DNA from: Hyphomicrobiales bacterium
GTDB lineage: Bacteria > Pseudomonadota > Alphaproteobacteria > Rhizobiales > Rhizobiaceae
Reading direction: 5' to 3'
Length of the DNA: 43,667 bases
NCBI GenBank assembly: GCA_900468625.1
Contig: UBUL01000049.1
Location: forward strand, 1-43,667
Below, one piece after another: positions 25,022 to 34,165 of the stretch. Positions within the stretch are counted from its first letter, which is position 1, and every line of letters begins with the position of its first letter. Under the pieces are notes generated by a model that was given only the letters and a program-made list of their open reading frames with translations, had not been told where the DNA came from and did no database searches. The position numbers and the translations under genes are program-made.

Positions 25022-25599
25022 AGGTCCTTGTCCTTCATTCCCATCCAGTCGAGGAAAGCTATGGTGCCGCGCTGCACCGGAAAACCATCGAAAGCCTGAG
25101 GAGTGCCGGTCACGAAGTCGACGATTGCAATCTTTACGCGGAAGGCTTCGATCCCGTGCTGTCGCGTCGTGACCGCATGATCTACCACGACTATCCAGAC
25201 AATACCGAGGCAGTCAAACCCTATGTCGAACGGCTGGAGCGCACCGAGGCCTTGGTGATCGTCACTCCGGTCTGGAATTTCGGCTTTCCGGCCATCCTCA
25301 AGGGCTATTTCGACCGGGTCTGGCTGCCCGGCGTCTCCTTCGAACTCGTCGACGGCAAGGTGCGCTCGAAGCTGCAGCATATCCGCAAGCTCGGCGCGGT
25401 CTTGACCTACGGCGCCGATCCATTCCGCGCCTTCATTGCCGGCAATCCGCCGAAGAAGATCGTCAAGCGCGTACTGCGCGCCCAGATCAAGCCCTTCGCC
25501 CCGGTCGTCTTCCTTGCTCACTATGACATGAACCGCTCGACCGATATTTCCCGCAGCCGATTTCTGATGAAGGTCGGTCGGGAGATGGAGCGGTTCTAA
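25018..25599 (+). CDS. NAD(P)H oxidoreductase, flavodoxin fold (NQO1/KefF-like)
   Basis: 193 residues, ATGA overlap with the oxidase. The flavodoxin fold starts with KVLVLHSHPVEESYGAAL and continues with VIVTPVWNFGFPAILKGYFDRVWLPGVSF, the hallmark of the NQO1/MdaB/KefF family, then KLGAVLTYGAD. FMN or FAD-dependent two-electron reductase in the cytoplasm. Last gene of the LysR-linked operon; it may supply reduced flavin or reduce a quinone-like intermediate. Function in the pathway is inference. Confidence 0.83.
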   Translation: MKVLVLHSHPVEESYGAALHRKTIESLRSAGHEVDDCNLYAEGFDPVLSRRDRMIYHDYPDNTEAVKPYVERLERTEALVIVTPVWNFGFPAILKGYFDRVWLPGVSFELVDGKVRSKLQHIRKLGAVLTYGADPFRAFIAGNPPKKIVKRVLRAQIKPFAPVVFLAHYDMNRSTDISRSRFLMKVGREMERF

Positions 25600-25668
25600 A
25601 CCACGCCGTCCGCCGAACGGTCCGGCGACACCATCGCACTTCTTTCCAGAGGAACGAAGAATGTGAAA

Positions 25669-25686
25669 AGCGCCAATTCTGGCGCT
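25669..25686 (-). terminator. Rho-independent-like terminator
   Basis: Perfect 7-bp stem AGCGCCA/TGGCGCT with loop GAAT on the minus strand followed by TTTTC, 14 bp after the stop of the minus-strand small gene. It may also stop the plus-strand operon ending at 25599. Confidence 0.6.
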
Positions 25687-25700
25687 CGGCTTGATCCCGT

Positions 25701-26000
25701 TCAGTGAAATGCCGATACGCCGACCTTCCATCCGACACAGGTCCGCATGGCGAAAATTATCTCGTGAACATGGGAGATGATGGCGCGGTTGCCTGGATCG
25801 TCGATCATGGCGAGATCTTCGCGCATGGTCTGAAGCATTCGGCCGATATCGAGAAGCTTGCATACGATATCGTCATCGAATTCCTCACCCATATCTTGAA
25901 CAAGGTCCGCGATAGACGTTGTCAGGCTGTCGACCCACGCGACGCGTTGCTCGGCATTCAACCGCGCAAAGGTCAGCGAGATGTTATCGACTGCCGGCAT
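25701..26000 (-). CDS. Small helical protein of unknown function
   Basis: 99 residues. Start chosen at ATG 26000 because GGAGGCGG lies seven bases upstream; the open frame extends to 26048 but the extra residues are Gly-rich and unconvincing. The sequence is acidic and predicted helical (ARLNAEQRVAWVDSLTTSIADLV, split at turns; DIVCKLLDIGRMLQTMRED), with no signal peptide or TM segment, and Cys residues in CKLL and RTCVGW. Not recognised. It is divergent from the c-di-GMP gene at 26511 and convergent with the catabolic operon. Confidence 0.55.
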   Translation of the reverse strand: MPAVDNISLTFARLNAEQRVAWVDSLTTSIADLVQDMGEEFDDDIVCKLLDIGRMLQTMREDLAMIDDPGNRAIISHVHEIIFAMRTCVGWKVGVSAFH

Positions 26001-26510
26001 TTGTCCGCCTCCAATCAGAGGAATGCCGCCTGTCCGGCCGGCAATCAATTCACAATATCGGCATCGTCACAATTCTTCCACTCTGATTGCGGCCAGGCTT
26101 CCGGAAATCGTACAGACCGTCTCTGGACGTGGCGATGCCAGCTGCCGGCATCGATGACGTTCGGTTCGAATGACGCGAACCGATCCTTAACATATCACAA
26201 GCACTCTATCGGATACCCAGGAACGAATGGTCGTACAGAAGCAAATCTCTACAGCCATCGAGGAGGCTCCGAGGAAACACCTTGACGAACGCAGACGAAA
26301 ATACGCCAACTTTGCCATCCACGACCGGCGGGCGGGGCGGCCCGGAAAGAAACCCGTCTGCTTCACATAGGTGCACATTCCTCATGCCGATTGCGACAAC
26401 CGGCCTCGCAGAAGACGCGAGAGAGTCAGCCAAGCGCACAAGGGTTCTGCAGCAGAAACATGCGCTGCCGGGCCGGCTATAGTCTTTCTCACTGCTCCAG
26501 TAGATCCAGC
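26001..26510. other. Divergent intergenic region
   Basis: 510 bases between the small minus-strand gene and the GGDEF-EAL gene. A 66-residue open frame at 26282-26482 has no clear ribosome site and is Thr/Gly/Arg-rich, so I do not call it. No repeat or clear promoter identified. Confidence 0.35.
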
Positions 26511-28880
26511 ATGACGCTGAGAACCCTCACCAAAAAGCCGACCAATCATGGAAAGGGCGCCTCAGTGCGGCAACTGTTCGACAAAATTCGGCAATTCATA
26601 GCAGTTCCGGCCGATAATCCGGAGCTGCTGCAGGCACAGTATCGCGCGCTTTCCCGGCAAATGCCGATGATGTATTTCATCCTGATGTCGAGCACCTGGG
26701 CGGTCGCCGCAACGCACATGATGATCGCACCGCCTTGGCTGACAGTTGCCACGCCTCTTGCCTTGACGTTGGCTTCCATCCTGCGTGTGTTCCATTGGCG
26801 GCGATCGCGTCGCATCGATCCGGAGACGGCACTTCACGCCTTGAGGCGTACCAATCGTCTTTCTTTCGCAATTGCGTTCGTCTTTACCGTCTGGTCGTTC
26901 CTGCTCTTTCCCTATGGCGACGCATATACGCGTTCACACCTGGCCTTTTACATGGCCATCACGGTGATTGCCTGCATCTTTTGCCTCATGCATCTGCGTT
27001 CCGCGGCCATCACTGTGACGGCCATCGTCAATGGGGCCTTCATCGTTTTTTTCTGCGCAACCGGGCAACCGACTTTCGTGGCAACGGCGATGAACATAGC
27101 ATTGGTATCCGCCGGCATGCTGGTGATCCTCAACATCAATTACCGCGACTTCGCGCGCATGGTGAATGCTCAAACAGAGGCGCGCCGGCGGGAAGAGGCA
27201 CAAAGCCGTTTGCTGCGGATGATCGACGACATGCCTGTCGCCGTGATGACGGTTGAACCCGAAACACTGATCATCAACTACGCCAATGAAACCTCCAAGC
27301 AGCTCATGCGCAAGATCGAACACCTGCTGCCGATCAAGGCGGACAAGCTGCTTGGCACCTCGATCGACGTTTTCCATCGGAGCCCGCAGCACCAACGCCG
27401 CATTCTCGCAGATCCGGCAAATTTGCCGCACAATGCCCGGATCAATCTCGGTCCGGAAGTGCTGGATCTCAAGATCTCTGCGGTAACGGCCGACGACGGG
27501 AGCTTTTTGGGACCGATGCTCACCTGGGCGATCGTTACGAAGGAAGTGGAGGCCGAGCGACGCATACGGCAACTCGCACACCACGACACGCTTACCGGGC
27601 TCGCAAACCGCACCACGTTCAATGCAGAATTGGACGCGAGTCTCCTCAAGACGGAAGATCACCCCTCGCTGCTGTTCATTGACCTCGACGGCTTCAAACT
27701 GGTGAATGATACCAAGGGTCATCGTGTCGGCGACGCCTTGCTGAAGGCGGTCGCTGACCGGTTGCGGGCAGTTTGCACGGCACCGGCGATGACGATCGGA
27801 CGCCTCGGCGGCGATGAATTCGCCGTGCTTGTTCCTTTCGCCGACCCCTTAAGTGTGACGCAGCTTGCCGGCCGGGTCATAGAAGCGCTCTCCGTACCAT
27901 TCGACCTTGATCAGACGAGCCAGGTCCAGATCGGCGCATCGGTCGGCATTGTGCATGCGCCAATGCACGGCAAGACCGGCGAAGCTTTGCTGGCGCGCGC
28001 CGACATTGCCCTTTACGCGGCGAAGGCCGGCGGCAAGGGAGCATTCAAGGTATTTTCCGACGAGATGGAAAATCGCATCCAGGAAAGCGTACTGCTTCAA
28101 ACGAAGCTGCGCGCATCCTTACGGGAAAACCAGGGATTGTTCGTCTTCTATCAACCAATCGTCGATATCCGCAGCAAGAGGATAACCGCACGCGAAGCAC
28201 TGATACGCTGGCATCATCCTCAAAGGGGCTGGATTTCGCCGGCTGAATTCATTCCCATCGCCGAGCAGAGCGCGCTGATCGAGCAGCTCGGCGAATTCGT
28301 CCTGAACACCGCATGCCGGGATGCCGTCCGATGGGAGGATGGAGCGCGCGTGGCTGTCAACGTATCGGCGGCACAGCTCGGCAAGGACACGATCGCCTCC
28401 ACCGTGCTGTCCGCACTCGCCTCCTCCGGCCTATCGCCTGACCGGCTTGAAATCGAGGTGACGGAGACCGCGATGTTCGACGATGAACACCGGGGCATCG
28501 GTGATCTGCGGCGCATACGCGACCTGGGGGTAAGGGTTGCGCTGGACGATTTTGGAACCGGATATTCGTCCCTGACCCACCTGCGCGCCTTCCCGTTCGA
28601 CAAGATCAAAATCGATGGTTCGTTCGTAAGAGATGCCGTGAAACGACCGGAATCCGCTGCAGTTGTCCGGGCTATCGCCGATCTGGGCAAGCGGTTGGGC
28701 GTCACGACCGTCGCAGAAGGCGTTGAAACGGAAGCGCATCTCGAATGCGTTGTGAATGAAGGATGCAGCGAGGTCCAAGGCTATTTCTTTGGCCGACCGG
28801 AGCCGAGCATCAAGGATGCAGCTGCGGTCATGGCCCTCAACGCGGCAATGAAGGCTGAGCCCCACAGGGCAAACCTCTGA
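26511..28880 (+). CDS. Membrane PAS-GGDEF-EAL protein (c-di-GMP turnover)
   Basis: 789 residues from ATG 26511; GTG 26565, preceded by GGAAAGGG, is a plausible later start (771 residues). Five or six TM helices (about 50-235) form an N-terminal membrane sensor; a coiled stretch leads to a PAS-like domain (about 245-355, ending FLGPMLTWAIVT, as in chemoreceptor PAS domains); then GGDEF (433-437, intact) and EAL (562-564 in REALIRWHHP), with DDFGTGYSSL and VAEGVET. Both cyclase and phosphodiesterase motifs look complete, so it could make or degrade c-di-GMP; direction is unknown. It may feed the CuxR-like regulator and polysaccharide operon in this window (inference). Monocistronic with a hairpin after it. 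Confidence 0.88.
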   Translation: MTLRTLTKKPTNHGKGASVRQLFDKIRQFIAVPADNPELLQAQYRALSRQMPMMYFILMSSTWAVAATHMMIAPPWLTVATPLALTLASILRVFHWRRSRRIDPETALHALRRTNRLSFAIAFVFTVWSFLLFPYGDAYTRSHLAFYMAITVIACIFCLMHLRSAAITVTAIVNGAFIVFFCATGQPTFVATAMNIALVSAGMLVILNINYRDFARMVNAQTEARRREEAQSRLLRMIDDMPVAVMTVEPETLIINYANETSKQLMRKIEHLLPIKADKLLGTSIDVFHRSPQHQRRILADPANLPHNARINLGPEVLDLKISAVTADDGSFLGPMLTWAIVTKEVEAERRIRQLAHHDTLTGLANRTTFNAELDASLLKTEDHPSLLFIDLDGFKLVNDTKGHRVGDALLKAVADRLRAVCTAPAMTIGRLGGDEFAVLVPFADPLSVTQLAGRVIEALSVPFDLDQTSQVQIGASVGIVHAPMHGKTGEALLARADIALYAAKAGGKGAFKVFSDEMENRIQESVLLQTKLRASLRENQGLFVFYQPIVDIRSKRITAREALIRWHHPQRGWISPAEFIPIAEQSALIEQLGEFVLNTACRDAVRWEDGARVAVNVSAAQLGKDTIASTVLSALASSGLSPDRLEIEVTETAMFDDEHRGIGDLRRIRDLGVRVALDDFGTGYSSLTHLRAFPFDKIKIDGSFVRDAVKRPESAAVVRAIADLGKRLGVTTVAEGVETEAHLECVVNEGCSEVQGYFFGRPEPSIKDAAAVMALNAAMKAEPHRANL

Positions 28881-28894
28881 CCACCTCGAATTTT

Positions 28895-28928
28895 GCCCTG
28901 TCACCATGGGTGAACACGGTGACAGGGC
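28895..28928 (+). terminator. Strong hairpin after the GGDEF-EAL gene
   Basis: GCCCTGTCACC, 12-base loop, GGTGACAGGGC: perfect 11-bp stem starting 14 bp after the stop codon, followed by TTGTC. Short T-tract. Confidence 0.65.
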
Positions 28929-29393
28929 TTGTCGCAGACACACGGGTGGCAATGGTGTCAACGACCAGGGCAATGTCCAAATAATCCAAAAGAAATGCTT
29001 TGAACATTGGACCTTAGTCTGATCGGAAGCCGGATTCTTGTCTCGAAAACCTCTTTGCAGACCGGCCGATTGGCAAGCGGCGAACATCCGTTCGATCCGT
29101 CCCGGCTGATGTGGTCTTGCGCCGATACTGCGGAGCAAATTGTCTTGCCTCATGTTCTCGGCTTCGGGCGGGAAGTGCGCAAAATCATCGGGCGAGCTTG
29201 AACGCTTTGACCGCCCCAAAGCAAGCCGGATTGCAGGCCTGCCGTTTCTCAAAATTCCACCAGCCCGCGCCCTCTTGACGGCACGAGCTTTTCTCCAGCC
29301 CCCGGCGAGACCATTGACAGCCTGAATCCGTTCTGTATTCTGTTATAAAATTGCATATAACATAATTGTGGAACATAAACGGGAGAATTTTCG
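28929..29393. other. Intergenic region with no recognisable gene
   Basis: 465 bases. Several short open frames exist on both strands but none has a ribosome site or recognisable product. The last 60 bases are AT-rich and contain the promoter/operator of the next operon. Confidence 0.4.
29341..29371. promoter_or_regulatory. Operator-like dyad before the dipeptide-type importer
   Basis: TGTTATA (29341-29347) with exact reverse complement TATAACA (29356-29362), spacer 8. The overlapping stretch ATAACATAATTGTGG (29357-29371) resembles ATTACATTATTATGG at 35595-35609 (12 of 15 bases), next to the IclR gene. Candidate binding site of that regulator. Confidence 0.5.
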
Positions 29394-30920
29394 ATGAAGC
29401 TAAGCACCGGCTTGCTGATTGCGGCTGCCTTGATTGCAACCCCTTCGTTGCTGATGGCCCAGGAAAAAGGAGGCGTCATCAACGTTGCAACGATCGGCGA
29501 GCCGCCGACGCTCGATCCTATGACCTCTACCGCCGATCTCGTCGGCATCGTCACGCAGCACATCTTCGAAACGCTCTACACTTTCGATAAGAATTGGAAC
29601 GTCACGCCGCTGTTGGCCGAAAGCCTGCCCGAGATCAGTGCCGACGGCAAAACCTATACGATCAAGCTCAGGAGCGGCATCAAGTTCCACGACGGCAGCG
29701 TCATGACCTCCAACGACGTGGTCGCCTCGCTCAACCGCTGGATCAAGCTTGCCTCGCGCGGCAAGCAGGCCGGTGGCTTTATCGAAGCGATCACCGCCCA
29801 GGATCCGGCGACGGTCATCGTCAAGCTGAAGCAGCCCTATGCTCCCTTGACCTCGCTGCTTGCCTTCAACAACTCAGCCGCCATCATCATTCCGGCCAGC
29901 AAGCAGGCGGACACGATGACCGACTTCATCGGCACCGGTCCCTATATGCTGAAGGAACGCAAGCCCGACCAATATATCCAGCTGGTGCGTTTCGAGGGCT
30001 ACAAGCCGCGCGATGGCGAAAGCAACGGTTACGGCGGCGCCCGGCATCAATATCTGGATGAGATCCGCTTCGTTCCGGTGCCCGACGCCAATACCCGCGT
30101 CGAAGCGGCCATTTCCGGCCAATACGACTATATCGACAGTCTTCCGGTCGAATCCTACGACAAGCTGAAATCATCCTCGGCGACGCAGCCGCTGCTGCTG
30201 AAGCCGTTCGGCTATCCGGTCTTCGTCTTCAACACCGCCGACGGCATCGCGAAGAATGTCGCGATCCGCAAGGCGATCCGTCAGGCGCTCAGCATGGAGG
30301 ACATGCTGGCGGCCGCCTTCGGCAGCACGAATTTCTATACAGTCGACGGCAACCTGTATCCTGCCCCCTATACCTGGAGCACCGATGCCGGCGTCAAAGG
30401 CAACTATAACCTCGCCGATCCGGAAGGTGCTGCAGCCGCCGCCAAGGCCGCAGGCTACAAGGGCGAACCGATCCGCATCCTGACCAGCCGCCAGTACGAA
30501 TTCCATTACAAGATGGCGCAGGTCGCAGCCGAATATCTGAAACAGGCGGGCTTTACGGTCGACCTTCAGGTGGTCGACTGGGCAACGCTCACCCAGCGCC
30601 GCGCCGACAAGGCGCTGTGGGACATCTATATCAGCCACAGCCCCTTCCTGCCGGAACCGGCGCTGATCGGCACGCTGTCGCCAAGCTCGCCCGGCTGGTG
30701 GACCACGCCGACGAGCAAGGCTGCGATCGACGCCTTCAACACAGAAGTCGATCCCAAGAAGCGTATCGAGCTTTGGGCGAACGTTCAAAAGACCATCTAT
30801 GACGAAGCTCCCATGATGAAGATCGGCGACTTCAACGCCGTTGCGGCGATCTCCACCAAGCTTCAGGGCGTCGATCCGGCGCCATGGCCCTACTTCTGGA
30901 ACGCATCGATCAAGAAATAA
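29394..30920 (+). CDS. ABC transporter substrate-binding protein, peptide/nickel type (SBP_bac_5)
   Basis: 508 residues with signal peptide (cleavage after LLMA, residue 22). GGGAG precedes ATG 29394. Family marks: GEPPTLDPMTSTADL, ETLYTF, PLLAESLPEISADGKTYT (split by the family's usual strands), LRSGIKFHDGSVMTSNDVVASL, GTGPYML. Large two-lobe periplasmic receptor for di/oligopeptides or other bulky solutes. Followed by two permeases after a hairpin and a 44-bp rhizobial palindrome, and by an amidohydrolase, RidA, a PLP enzyme and double ATPase, so the ligand may be an acylated or modified amino-acid-like compound (inference). Confidence 0.9.
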   Translation: MKLSTGLLIAAALIATPSLLMAQEKGGVINVATIGEPPTLDPMTSTADLVGIVTQHIFETLYTFDKNWNVTPLLAESLPEISADGKTYTIKLRSGIKFHDGSVMTSNDVVASLNRWIKLASRGKQAGGFIEAITAQDPATVIVKLKQPYAPLTSLLAFNNSAAIIIPASKQADTMTDFIGTGPYMLKERKPDQYIQLVRFEGYKPRDGESNGYGGARHQYLDEIRFVPVPDANTRVEAAISGQYDYIDSLPVESYDKLKSSSATQPLLLKPFGYPVFVFNTADGIAKNVAIRKAIRQALSMEDMLAAAFGSTNFYTVDGNLYPAPYTWSTDAGVKGNYNLADPEGAAAAAKAAGYKGEPIRILTSRQYEFHYKMAQVAAEYLKQAGFTVDLQVVDWATLTQRRADKALWDIYISHSPFLPEPALIGTLSPSSPGWWTTPTSKAAIDAFNTEVDPKKRIELWANVQKTIYDEAPMMKIGDFNAVAAISTKLQGVDPAPWPYFWNASIKK

Positions 30921-30937
30921 GCCTCCCAAGGCATTCG

Positions 30938-30961
30938 GGCGCCGGTTACGGCCGGCGCCCG
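30938..30961 (+). terminator. Hairpin after binding-protein gene
   Basis: GGGCGCCGG, loop TTACGG, CCGGCGCCC: 9-bp GC stem 17 bp after the stop, without a T-run. In importer operons such hairpins protect the abundant binding-protein mRNA and attenuate the permeases. Confidence 0.5.
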
Positions 30962-30991
30962 TTCCCGATCCTGTCCGTTTGCGGACCTAGG

Positions 30992-31035
30992 GCAATTCCA
31001 GGAAAAGTGCGCAGCGGTTTTCCGTTCGGAATTGC
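30992..31035. repeat. 44-bp rhizobial intergenic palindrome, copy 1
   Basis: Begins GCAATTCC and ends GGAATTGC, with AAAAGTGCG and CGGTTTT inside. It matches the reverse complement of 34671-34714 at 38 of 44 positions. Non-coding. Confidence 0.7.
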
Positions 31036-31104
31036 GAGAGAACAAAGAAACAAAATGGTTCCGCTATTCGAAGAATAGGCGGCACCACTCTGGGAACCAA
31101 CCCG

Positions 31105-32046
31105 ATGATACGCTACATCCTTCAACGCCTTGCAGGCATGATCGTCGTGATGTTTCTCGTCGTCACGATCGTCTTCGTGATCGTGCGCGTGACGCCTGGC
31201 GATCCGGCGGCTGTCATGCTTGGCCCGGATGCGAGCGCGCAGGATATTGCCGAACTCCGCACCCGGCTTGGCCTCGACCAATCCATCTTCATCCAATATC
31301 TGTTTTATGTCGGCCAACTGCTCAAGGGCGATCTTGGCCAGTCGATCTTCCTCAACATTCCGGTTTCCTCCGCCCTTCTCGAACGCGCCGAGCCGACCTT
31401 TTTCCTGACGCTGTTTTCGCTTCTGATCGCAGGCGCCATCGCGCTGCCGATCGGCATCTATGCCGCCTATCGGCGTGGATCGTTCGTCGATCAGGCTTCC
31501 ATGGCGATCGGCATGCTGGCGGCAAGCATTCCGAGCTTCTGGCTCGGCCTGATCCTGATGCAGTTCTTCGCCGTGCGCCTGGGGATGTTCCCGGTTTCCG
31601 GCTATGGCGGGCCGGGCGCAAGCTTCGTGGATCGCATGTATCATCTGACGCTGCCGGCCGTAGCACTCGGTCTCGTCTCCTCCGCACTGATCCTGCGCTT
31701 CACCCGTGCATCGATGCTCGACGTGCTCGGGGACGACTATATCCGCACTGCCCGGGCGAAGGGGCTAGTCGAACGCCGGGTCGTGCTGAAACATGCGCTG
31801 AAGAACGCTCTCATTCCGATTCTCACCGTTCTCGGGTTGACTGCAGCAGTCCTGATTTCCGGCGCCGTCGTGACCGAGACCGTCTTTGGCCTGCCGGGTG
31901 TCGGAAGCCTCGTCGTCTCGGCGGTGCTGCGCCGCGACTATCCGGTGATCCAAGGAGCCCTGCTCGTCATTGCGGGCCTCTACGTCCTGATCAATTTTGC
32001 GATCGACATGCTCTACCTGCTGGTTGATCCGAGGGTACGCTACTGA
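31105..32046 (+). CDS. ABC transporter permease, DppB-like
   Basis: 313 residues, about six TM helices. Starts IRYILQRLAGMIVVMFLVVTIVF, typical of DppB/OppB, with DPAAVMLGPDAS and LGLDQSIFIQYL, and the EAA-loop RTARAKGLVERRVVLKHALKNALIP (about 215-240, read in two parts). Inner-membrane half of the peptide-type importer. The stop overlaps the next start as TGATG. Confidence 0.9.
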   Translation: MIRYILQRLAGMIVVMFLVVTIVFVIVRVTPGDPAAVMLGPDASAQDIAELRTRLGLDQSIFIQYLFYVGQLLKGDLGQSIFLNIPVSSALLERAEPTFFLTLFSLLIAGAIALPIGIYAAYRRGSFVDQASMAIGMLAASIPSFWLGLILMQFFAVRLGMFPVSGYGGPGASFVDRMYHLTLPAVALGLVSSALILRFTRASMLDVLGDDYIRTARAKGLVERRVVLKHALKNALIPILTVLGLTAAVLISGAVVTETVFGLPGVGSLVVSAVLRRDYPVIQGALLVIAGLYVLINFAIDMLYLLVDPRVRY

Positions 32047-32924
32047 TGGCCGATATCGCAACCGATACACCCAAGCAGATACAAAGCGAGCGAAGCAAGT
32101 TCCTTCGCCGGCTTCTGAAGCGCAAGACCGTCGCCATCGGCGTCACCGTGCTGATCGCCTTCGCCCTGCTTGCCATCCTGGCGCCATGGATTGCGCCCTA
32201 TTCACCGTCGAAGCTCTCAATCGTCAATCGACTGAAGCCGCCGAGCGGGATCTACTGGTTCGGCACCGACGAGTTTGGCCGCGATGTCTTTTCCCGCACC
32301 ATCTATGCAGGCCGGCTGTCGCTGCTCGTCGGCGCGGCCGTCGTGACGCTGTCTGCGGCGATCGGCGTCACGCTCGGCCTGCTCGCCGGCTTCTTCCAGA
32401 GGCTCGACACGCCGATCGCTCGCCTGATCGATGCCATGATGGCGTTTCCGGATATCCTGCTTGCCATCGCGCTTGTCGCAGCCCTCGGCCCGTCGCTGAC
32501 GACCGTCATCGTCGCGCTGTCGATCGTCTATTCGCCGCGGTTGGCCCGCATCGTCCGCGCCTCGACGCTTGTCATCCGCGAACTCCCTTACGTGGAGGCG
32601 GCCAAGGCTCTCGGCATCTCAACGTTCCACATCATGACGCGGCATGTGCTTAGAAACCTGCTGTCGCCGATCCTGGTGCAAGGCTCCTTCCTGTTTGCCA
32701 GCGCCATGCTCGCCGAAGCCGGGCTCTCTTTCCTCGGCCTCGGCGTCAGCCCGGAAATCCCGACCTGGGGAACCATGATCGCCGCTGGCCGCCAGTATAT
32801 CGGCCAGGCCGACTGGATGACCTACTTCCCGGGCTTTGCCATCATTCTCTCCGTGCTCTCGCTGCAGATGGTCGGCGACGGCCTGCGGGACATGCTCGAT
32901 CCAAGACTTCGAAAGGACCTGTAA
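32046..32924 (+). CDS. ABC transporter permease, DppC-like
   Basis: 292 residues with an N-terminal cytoplasmic extension, a TM helix (about 37-57: VTVLIAFALLAILAPWI), the DppC hallmark FGTDEFGRDVFSRTIYAG (about 76-93), and the EAA-type loop EAAKALGISTFHIMTRHVLRN (in two parts). Pairs with the DppB-like permease. The next gene begins immediately after its stop (32925), so expression is coupled. Confidence 0.9.
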   Translation: MADIATDTPKQIQSERSKFLRRLLKRKTVAIGVTVLIAFALLAILAPWIAPYSPSKLSIVNRLKPPSGIYWFGTDEFGRDVFSRTIYAGRLSLLVGAAVVTLSAAIGVTLGLLAGFFQRLDTPIARLIDAMMAFPDILLAIALVAALGPSLTTVIVALSIVYSPRLARIVRASTLVIRELPYVEAAKALGISTFHIMTRHVLRNLLSPILVQGSFLFASAMLAEAGLSFLGLGVSPEIPTWGTMIAAGRQYIGQADWMTYFPGFAIILSVLSLQMVGDGLRDMLDPRLRKDL

Positions 32925-34133
32925 ATGACCGGTGAAAAAGCGGGCAGACCGCTCCTCCTCACCAACGTGAAACCCATGGCCTTCGGCGGCGCCCCTGCCG
33001 TCGGCGTCATCGACATCCGCATCGGCGCCGACGGCAAGATCGCGGCGCTTGGTCCGCAGCTTGCCGCTTCCGGCGATGTCGAACGCGTCGACGGCAGGGG
33101 CGCCTGGATTTCTCCCGGCTGGGTCGATCTGCACGTCCATATCTGGCATGGCGGCACGGATATCTCGATCCGCCCGTCCGAATGCGGCGCCGAGCGCGGT
33201 GTCACGACGCTGGTCGATGCGGGTTCGGCCGGCGAAGCCAATTTTCACGGGTTCCGCGAATATATCATCGAACCCTCCAGGGAGCGCATCAAGGCCTTCC
33301 TCAATCTCGGTTCGATCGGTCTCGTTGCCTGCAATCGCGTTCCGGAACTGCGCGATATCAAGGATATCGACCTCGACCGCATCCTCGAATGCTACGCTGA
33401 GAACAGCGAGCATATCGTTGGCATCAAGGTTCGCGCGAGCCATGTGATTACCGGCTCCTGGGGGGTCACGCCCGTCAAACTCGGGAAGAAGATCGCCAAG
33501 ATCCTGAAGGTGCCGATGATGGTGCATGTCGGCGAGCCGCCGGCGCTCTATGACGAAGTGCTCGAAATCCTCGGGCCGGGGGATGTCGTCACCCACTGCT
33601 TCAACGGCAAGGCCGGTTCGAGCATCATGGAGGACGAGGATCTCTACAATCTCGCTGAGCGCTGCGCCGGCGAGGGCATCCGGCTCGACATCGGCCATGG
33701 CGGCGCATCCTTCTCCTTCAAGGTCGCCGAAGCGGCGATCAGACGCGGCCTGCTGCCCTATTCGATCTCGACCGACCTGCACGGCCATTCGATGAACTTC
33801 CCCGTCTGGGATCTCGCAACCACCATGTCCAAACTTCTCTCGGTCGGCATGCCGTTTGACAAGGTGGTGGACGCCGTCACCCATGCGCCGGCATCGGTCA
33901 TAAAGCTTTCGATGGAAAACCGGCTGTCGGTCGGCGAAAGGGCTGATTTCACCATCTTCGATCTCGTGGATGCGGATCTCGAGGCGACCGATTCCAATGG
34001 CGACGTCTCGCGCCTGCGCAAGCTGTTCGAGCCGCGTTACGCCGTAATCGGTGCGGAAGCGATCACCGCCGGCCGCTATATCCCCCGTGCCCGAAAGCTT
34101 GTCCGCCACAGCCATGGCTATTCGTGGCGCTAA
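32925..34133 (+). CDS. Amidohydrolase/deacetylase (COG3964 family, Atu3266-like)
   Basis: 402 residues. Amidohydrolase-superfamily metalloenzyme with HVH at 70-72, a likely carboxylated Lys168 in GIKVRASHV, His201 in MMVHVG, His224 in THCFNG and Asp284 in STDLHG: the set for a binuclear metal centre. COG3964 proteins are often annotated as dihydroorotase, but Atu3266 from Agrobacterium was shown to hydrolyse acetyl-(R)-mandelate-type esters. It most likely removes an acyl group from the compound brought in by the adjacent importer. No gap to the permease gene. Family firm, substrate inferred. Confidence 0.85.
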   Translation: MTGEKAGRPLLLTNVKPMAFGGAPAVGVIDIRIGADGKIAALGPQLAASGDVERVDGRGAWISPGWVDLHVHIWHGGTDISIRPSECGAERGVTTLVDAGSAGEANFHGFREYIIEPSRERIKAFLNLGSIGLVACNRVPELRDIKDIDLDRILECYAENSEHIVGIKVRASHVITGSWGVTPVKLGKKIAKILKVPMMVHVGEPPALYDEVLEILGPGDVVTHCFNGKAGSSIMEDEDLYNLAERCAGEGIRLDIGHGGASFSFKVAEAAIRRGLLPYSISTDLHGHSMNFPVWDLATTMSKLLSVGMPFDKVVDAVTHAPASVIKLSMENRLSVGERADFTIFDLVDADLEATDSNGDVSRLRKLFEPRYAVIGAEAITAGRYIPRARKLVRHSHGYSWR

Positions 34134-34165
34134 TCAAACACCAGGCTCGCATAGCAGGAGCATAC

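Noticed and set aside
28431..29252. 273-residue minus-strand open frame across the end of the GGDEF-EAL gene
   Set aside because: Its 3' half is antisense to the EAL domain and its 5' half has no recognisable sequence or ribosome site.
32619..34115. 498-residue minus-strand open frame
   Set aside because: Antisense to the COG3964 amidohydrolase; Asp/Gly/Arg-rich shadow, a known effect in GC-rich genes.
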